DNA from: a virus
Reading direction: 5' to 3' (one strand)
Virus record (IMG/VR): IMGVR_UViG_3300020439_000040
Location: 1-32,929 of that record
Length of the DNA: 32,929 nt
Below the pieces are notes generated by a model, which was not told the DNA's origin, searched no databases, and was given only the letters and a program-made list of their open reading frames with translations. This document shows positions 31,630 to 32,929 of the stretch, in pieces; the stretch's first letter is position 1; each line of letters opens with the position of its first letter. Made by a program: the position numbers and the translations under genes.

Positions 31630-32929
31630 TTAACTAAATTGTACATTTCCAGTTCCTGCTGTAAATGTTGTTATTTTATATGCTCCAACCAAAGCGGTAG
31701 AACTTGTTAAACCAGATCCTATTGTAAGTGTTATATTACTTGTATATTTTAGTATTACAACACCAGATGAGCCATTTCCTGAATCTACCTGAAGATGTCC
31801 ACCGTCACCGCTATTAGGATTACCTGTTCCATTAGCACCTCTAGATCCATCACTGCCTCCCCAACCTCTTTTACCACCACCTCCAGCGGCATAATATACA
31901 TTAGAACCTGTAATGGTTGCAAGTTTCGCAGCTCCTCCAGTTGCACCAACTAAACCAGTTGCATTTGCTCCAACACTACCAGCACCACCCCCACCAGCAC
32001 CAGCTATACTCAAACCATTTCCTACTTCATCTCCACCATCATATCCGTGTACTACAGGACTTGTTACAGCATGACCTCCATAATTATCTTGGTCATTACC
32101 ACCTGCACCACCACCAGAGCCACCATCTGCACCATCACCTGTTGCATCACTAGCACCACCGCCACCACCACCTTCAGAGGTTATAGTAGCAAAAGTAGAA
32201 TCAAAGCCATTATTTCCTGCAATTGAACTTGTAACCCCAGCTCCTCCTCCACCTACTGTTACGGTATAATTTGTTCCAGAAGTTACAGTTATTGCTGTAT
32301 CAGAAGATTGTCCTCCTCCTCTGCCATCTGTTGAAGATCTAAAACCTCCAGCACCACCTCCACCACCATAGTATTCACCATAAGATCCGCCTCTACCAGA
32401 GCCACCTCCTCCAGCAACAACTAAAAAATCAATAATCATAGCAGTTGTTGTAATATTATCAGCAGTCCAGCCTTTCGTATTATTTTGATATATTAATCTT
32501 ACAGTAGCATTTGCTGTAGTGCATTTATGATTATCTGTAGTTCCTAATATTTTTTGACCACTAGCTTGTGCAAATATAATTTCATTACTATCAAAAGCAC
32601 TTGCATAGTCTGTAAAATGTATTTCATCTCCAGCACTACCTGTCGGCAGTGTAACTGTTACAGCATTTGACGAAGTATCAACAAAATATCCTTTTCCTGC
32701 ATCAGCCGTAAAGTTTGTTGTTTGTATTGTTGATTCCCAATCAGTACCAGCTGCAGTTTGATTTCCAATTGTTATGCTATCAAAAGCCATAACCTCTACT
32801 GTAAATCCAGTTTGAGGCGCAGTGTTAAATGTTATTTGATTTCCTGATATACTGTAAGTTGATTTCTCTTGGTAAACACCTTGTATAAATACAAATGTTT
32901 TTGCTTCATCATCAATACTTTGTGATAAT
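31630..32929 (-). CDS. Glycine-rich tail fibre/adhesin, copy 1, N-terminus beyond the window
   Basis: A fibre gene whose reading frame is open through the window's right edge. The ATG at 32790 is not convincing as the start, because the in-frame sequence upstream reads as fibre protein for 46 more codons (DDEAKTFVFIQGVYQEKSTY, then SGNQITFNTAPQTGFTVEV), a beta domain common in marine phage fibre shafts. The known part then has a beta domain (GTDWESTIQTTNFTADAGKG, VTVTLPTGSAGDEIHFTDY). Next is a glycine-rich array with GGGGG runs and a Gly-Asn-rich end, and the C-terminal strand VVILKYTSNITLTIGSG. It is the paralogue of 29983-31266. The array likely forms a polyglycine-II tip. The true start and full length lie outside the window. 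Confidence 0.7.
   Translation of the reverse strand, partial: LSQSIDDEAKTFVFIQGVYQEKSTYSISGNQITFNTAPQTGFTVEVMAFDSITIGNQTAAGTDWESTIQTTNFTADAGKGYFVDTSSNAVTVTLPTGSAGDEIHFTDYASAFDSNEIIFAQASGQKILGTTDNHKCTTANATVRLIYQNNTKGWTADNITTTAMIIDFLVVAGGGGSGRGGSYGEYYGGGGGAGGFRSSTDGRGGGQSSDTAITVTSGTNYTVTVGGGGAGVTSSIAGNNGFDSTFATITSEGGGGGGASDATGDGADGGSGGGAGGNDQDNYGGHAVTSPVVHGYDGGDEVGNGLSIAGAGGGGAGSVGANATGLVGATGGAAKLATITGSNVYYAAGGGGKRGWGGSDGSRGANGTGNPNSGDGGHLQVDSGNGSSGVVILKYTSNITLTIGSGLTSSTALVGAYKITTFTAGTGNVQFS

Noticed and set aside
1-32929. Signs of a prophage (integrase, attachment sites, repressor) or tRNA genes
   Set aside because: None seen. All space is filled by structural, lysis-type or modification genes; such genes may lie outside the window.

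Overview
The window is a gene-dense, AT-rich, single-strand block of a tailed bacteriophage genome. Every supported gene lies on the minus strand, so transcription runs from high to low coordinates. Gaps are tiny (often a 1-base stop/start overlap), and no tRNA, integrase, replication gene or CRISPR array is visible. The structural genes form a podovirus-type morphogenesis module: terminase, portal, scaffold, major capsid protein, two connector/ring proteins, a very large tail-nozzle ('muzzle'/stabilisation) protein, then internal virion proteins. From memory, the sequence style matches crAss-like phages and Cellulophaga/marine flavobacterial podoviruses. Good Shine-Dalgarno sites are not evident, and TAnnTTTG boxes (the Bacteroidota -7 promoter element) sit just before six genes. 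I therefore infer a lytic podovirus of a marine Bacteroidota host; this is not database-checked.

Layout in transcription order. (1) 32929-24586: tail-fibre region. A fibre gene cut by the window edge and a second glycine-rich fibre gene are each followed by a paralogous 123-residue protein. Then come two small tail proteins and a 1363-residue protein with three LamG-like domains and a six-unit beta-repeat array. (2) 24579-22907: small genes. These include a protein with two GroES-like halves, a 30-residue basic microprotein, a membrane/coiled-coil protein and a lipoprotein that resemble a spanin pair, and a likely small terminase. Several overlap unusually deeply. (3) 22980-14890: packaging and head genes, with terminators after the capsid gene and after the following gene. 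(4) 14816-9054: two ring proteins (one with a canonical EF-hand loop) and the muzzle protein, whose C-terminus carries adhesin-like domains joined by Pro-Val linkers. (5) 9033-3744: the most unusual section. Two proline/threonine-rich, cysteine-rich display proteins flank three enzymes: a double-domain prolyl-4-hydroxylase-type dioxygenase, an O-fucosyltransferase-like glycosyltransferase and a GDP-mannose 3,5-epimerase homologue. (6) 3744-1: a nozzle-associated protein and internal virion/ejection proteins, the last cut by the window edge.

Main hypothesis: section 5 is a virion-protein modification island. The hydroxylase would hydroxylate prolines in the PV/PT-rich linkers of the neighbouring virion proteins. 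The epimerase would supply GDP-L-galactose, which differs from GDP-L-fucose only by the C6 hydroxyl. The fucosyltransferase-fold enzyme would then attach the sugar to hydroxyproline. That would be a phage-encoded counterpart of the hydroxyproline-rich glycoproteins of plants and algae. The families and catalytic motifs can be seen in the sequence; the pathway and its targets are inference.
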